NCBI GenBank assembly: GCA_947074135.1
Contig: CAMTOL010000020.1
Span: forward strand, 1 to 16,756
DNA length: 16,756 nt
From: an uncultured Rikenellaceae bacterium
GTDB taxonomy: Bacteria; Bacteroidota; Bacteroidia; Bacteroidales; Rikenellaceae
Reading direction: 5' to 3'
Both the position numbers and the translations under genes were made by a program. The notes under the pieces are model-generated. The model did no database searches, was not told the origin of the DNA, and saw only the letters and a program-made list of their open reading frames with translations. Every line of letters starts with the position of its first letter. Position 1 is the first letter of the stretch. Shown here one piece after another: positions 15,265-16,756 of the stretch.

Positions 15265-16756
15265 ATGAATAATTTATACCTTCTCATATTTGCTATTGTG
15301 CCATTCATTCTCCCAACTCGGGGTAAACGAATTGCAACAGTGGTTGTAGTGTGCTTGATAACTCTCTTTTACACTATTGTTGCTCTCAATGAACTATGTG
15401 GGTTAACTATTGGTGCTAACTGGTTGTCGTCGATGACATTAACTCCATTTAGCTCGATATTTGTGTTGATTCTTTGTGCAACATTTCTTCCTATACTGTT
15501 TATATTCAGAGATTCACCAACTCAATTACCCCCTCAATTATCACTGTTTTATAGTTCAGTTATTGTGCTTTTGGTGTCGGTTGTTGGTGTGATGTGCTCG
15601 ATTAGCGGAGGACAGGGTGAAGTCGCTGCGATTGGACAGACGCAAACCGAAATATCTCAGATTGTTGCAGTGCCAGTTGCTAATGTATTATCGACGGGAG
15701 TGTGGAACTTTATAATTAATTGGGAGTTGATGGGATTGAGCTCATTTGCGCTTCTGATGCTTGGTTCACAGCGACGAGAGTATCTGCATAGTGCAGTGCT
15801 ATACTTTATCGCTATGCACGTAGGGTTTGTTTTTATACTCTCAGGTTTTATGTCTGTCGGTAGCTCGACTGCTTTAATCTTTGGTAAAGGTTCTATGGGA
15901 CTCCTGCCGTGGCTGCTATTTATTGTCGGTTTTGGACTGAAATCGGCGCTCTTTCCTTTTCACTTTTGGCTGCCTCGAACATATGGCTCGTCGTTGGGAG
16001 TGGGGGCTGCTCTGATGGCCTGCTCGTCAACCAATATGGGAGTGTTTGGAATTATCACAGTTACATACTATACGCAAAATGTTGAACTAGTATCGCTTAT
16101 TCTGATTGCTCTAGGACTAGTATCGACCATCTATGGGGCGTTTATGATGATTAAAAGTAACACTCTAAGTGGAGTGCTGAGCTACTCCTCAATTGAAAAT
16201 GTGGGACTTATTGTTTTTGGTATTGGACTATCGTTCTACGCTAAAAGTCAGGGATTGAACGAAGTTGCGCTCCTCGCAATTATTGCAGCTGTGCTTAAGT
16301 GTTTCTCTCACTCGATTAGTAAAGCCTCACTATTTAGTGCTACCGCAACAGTTGTTAGGGTGGTGGGTGACGACACAATCTCTAATCTGGGTGGACTGTG
16401 GCGTAAATTGCCATTTACTGCTTCGCTCTTTACTATGGGAAGTATGTCGCTTAGTTCAGTGCCACTCTTTGGTAGTTTTATAGCAGAGTTTCTGCTCTTT
16501 TTTGTGCTTTTCAAGTCAATAGCAATTGTGGAGCTATCTATTATTGCAGTCTTAGGTATTATTGTGGTGGCGCTTGCAGCAGCTTCGACAATATTTAACC
16601 TTACAAAAAGTTTGGGTCTAACATTTCTAGGACATAGCCGTCAACAGATTGATTATCAAGGAGTGGAGAGTAGAGGGTTTGGAACTATTTTAGGTATTGC
16701 AATGCTTGTGACATTTGCCTCAGTAGGGTGTTGGGCGCTGGTTTACCTCTTTTTTG
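15265..16756 (+). CDS. HyfB/HycC-like antiporter-type membrane subunit, 3' end missing
   Basis: An open frame from ATG 15265 gives 497 codons to the window edge with no stop. It is highly hydrophobic, with more than ten predicted helices, and belongs to the Proton_antipo_M family (NuoL/M/N, HyfB/HycC, Mrp). It aligns best by eye with E. coli HyfB: WELMGLSSFALL with Glu154 (TM5), GFGLKSALFPFHFWLPR with Lys226 (TM7), LSYSSIENVGLIVFGIG (TM9 region), and SHSISKASLF with His349 and Lys353 (TM12), then LGGLWRKLPFTAS. Family members carry protons across the inner membrane in hydrogenase-4, formate hydrogenlyase or complex I-type assemblies. The usual HPAAPSxxSALMSG...KxG segment is replaced by RTYGSSLGVGAALMACSSTN, with Asn257 at the TM8 Lys position. 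Partner subunits would lie beyond the window. Confidence 0.85.
   Translation, partial: MNNLYLLIFAIVPFILPTRGKRIATVVVVCLITLFYTIVALNELCGLTIGANWLSSMTLTPFSSIFVLILCATFLPILFIFRDSPTQLPPQLSLFYSSVIVLLVSVVGVMCSISGGQGEVAAIGQTQTEISQIVAVPVANVLSTGVWNFIINWELMGLSSFALLMLGSQRREYLHSAVLYFIAMHVGFVFILSGFMSVGSSTALIFGKGSMGLLPWLLFIVGFGLKSALFPFHFWLPRTYGSSLGVGAALMACSSTNMGVFGIITVTYYTQNVELVSLILIALGLVSTIYGAFMMIKSNTLSGVLSYSSIENVGLIVFGIGLSFYAKSQGLNEVALLAIIAAVLKCFSHSISKASLFSATATVVRVVGDDTISNLGGLWRKLPFTASLFTMGSMSLSSVPLFGSFIAEFLLFFVLFKSIAIVELSIIAVLGIIVVALAAASTIFNLTKSLGLTFLGHSRQQIDYQGVESRGFGTILGIAMLVTFASVGCWALVYLFF

Noticed and set aside
50..16756. Mobile element, CRISPR array, tRNA/rRNA gene or defence island
   Set aside because: No transposase, integrase, regular spaced repeats, tRNA-like cloverleaf or known defence domain was seen on either strand.

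Overview
The window looks like one end of a metagenomic or draft-genome contig from a Bacteroidota bacterium, most likely Bacteroidales. By eye it is AT-rich (roughly 40% GC). Coding density is high, Shine-Dalgarno sites are largely absent, and several upstream regions carry the Bacteroidota-type -7 box TAnnTTTG. The gene set fits this group: a dUTPase next to a TPR protein and a flippase, an exported Dcp-type M3 peptidase, a lipoprotein cyclophilin and an outer-membrane patatin. Genus cannot be read from the sequence. The first 49 bases are not genomic; they are Illumina TruSeq P7 adapter with an 8-base index.

Layout. From 50 to 6104 four genes run leftwards: patatin-barrel phospholipase, MOP-type flippase, dut, and a TPR protein cut by the contig end. 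From 6219 to 9866 four genes run rightwards, closely spaced: lipoprotein PPIase, pheS, a HlyD/MacA-type adaptor and tsaB. dprA (9907-11016) converges on them. A 348-bp gap with palindromic structure separates dprA from a SIMPL-domain (YggE-like) exported protein. That gene converges on dcp, and a strong two-way hairpin terminator lies between them. dcp and rsmE are divergent. After rsmE comes the start of a multi-spanning membrane protein (15265 to the window end) of the HyfB/HycC/NuoN antiporter-like family, cut by the window edge.

How the genes relate. Most are chromosomal core functions: tRNA charging and t6A modification, rRNA methylation, nucleotide pool cleaning, and uptake or recombination of DNA. 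They are interleaved with envelope functions: flippase, patatin-barrel, periplasmic PPIase, adaptor, SIMPL protein and exported peptidase. There are no mobile elements, tRNA or rRNA genes, CRISPR arrays or defence genes.

The two window-edge genes (TPR and HyfB-like) are open at one end but have long clean reading frames. The most unusual signal is in the HyfB-like protein. Its family-typical TM7-TM8 segment (HPAAP...K-x-G) is replaced by a different sequence lacking the usual TM8 lysine, while the TM5 Glu, TM7 Lys and TM12 Lys are kept. No complete new system can be claimed from this window alone.
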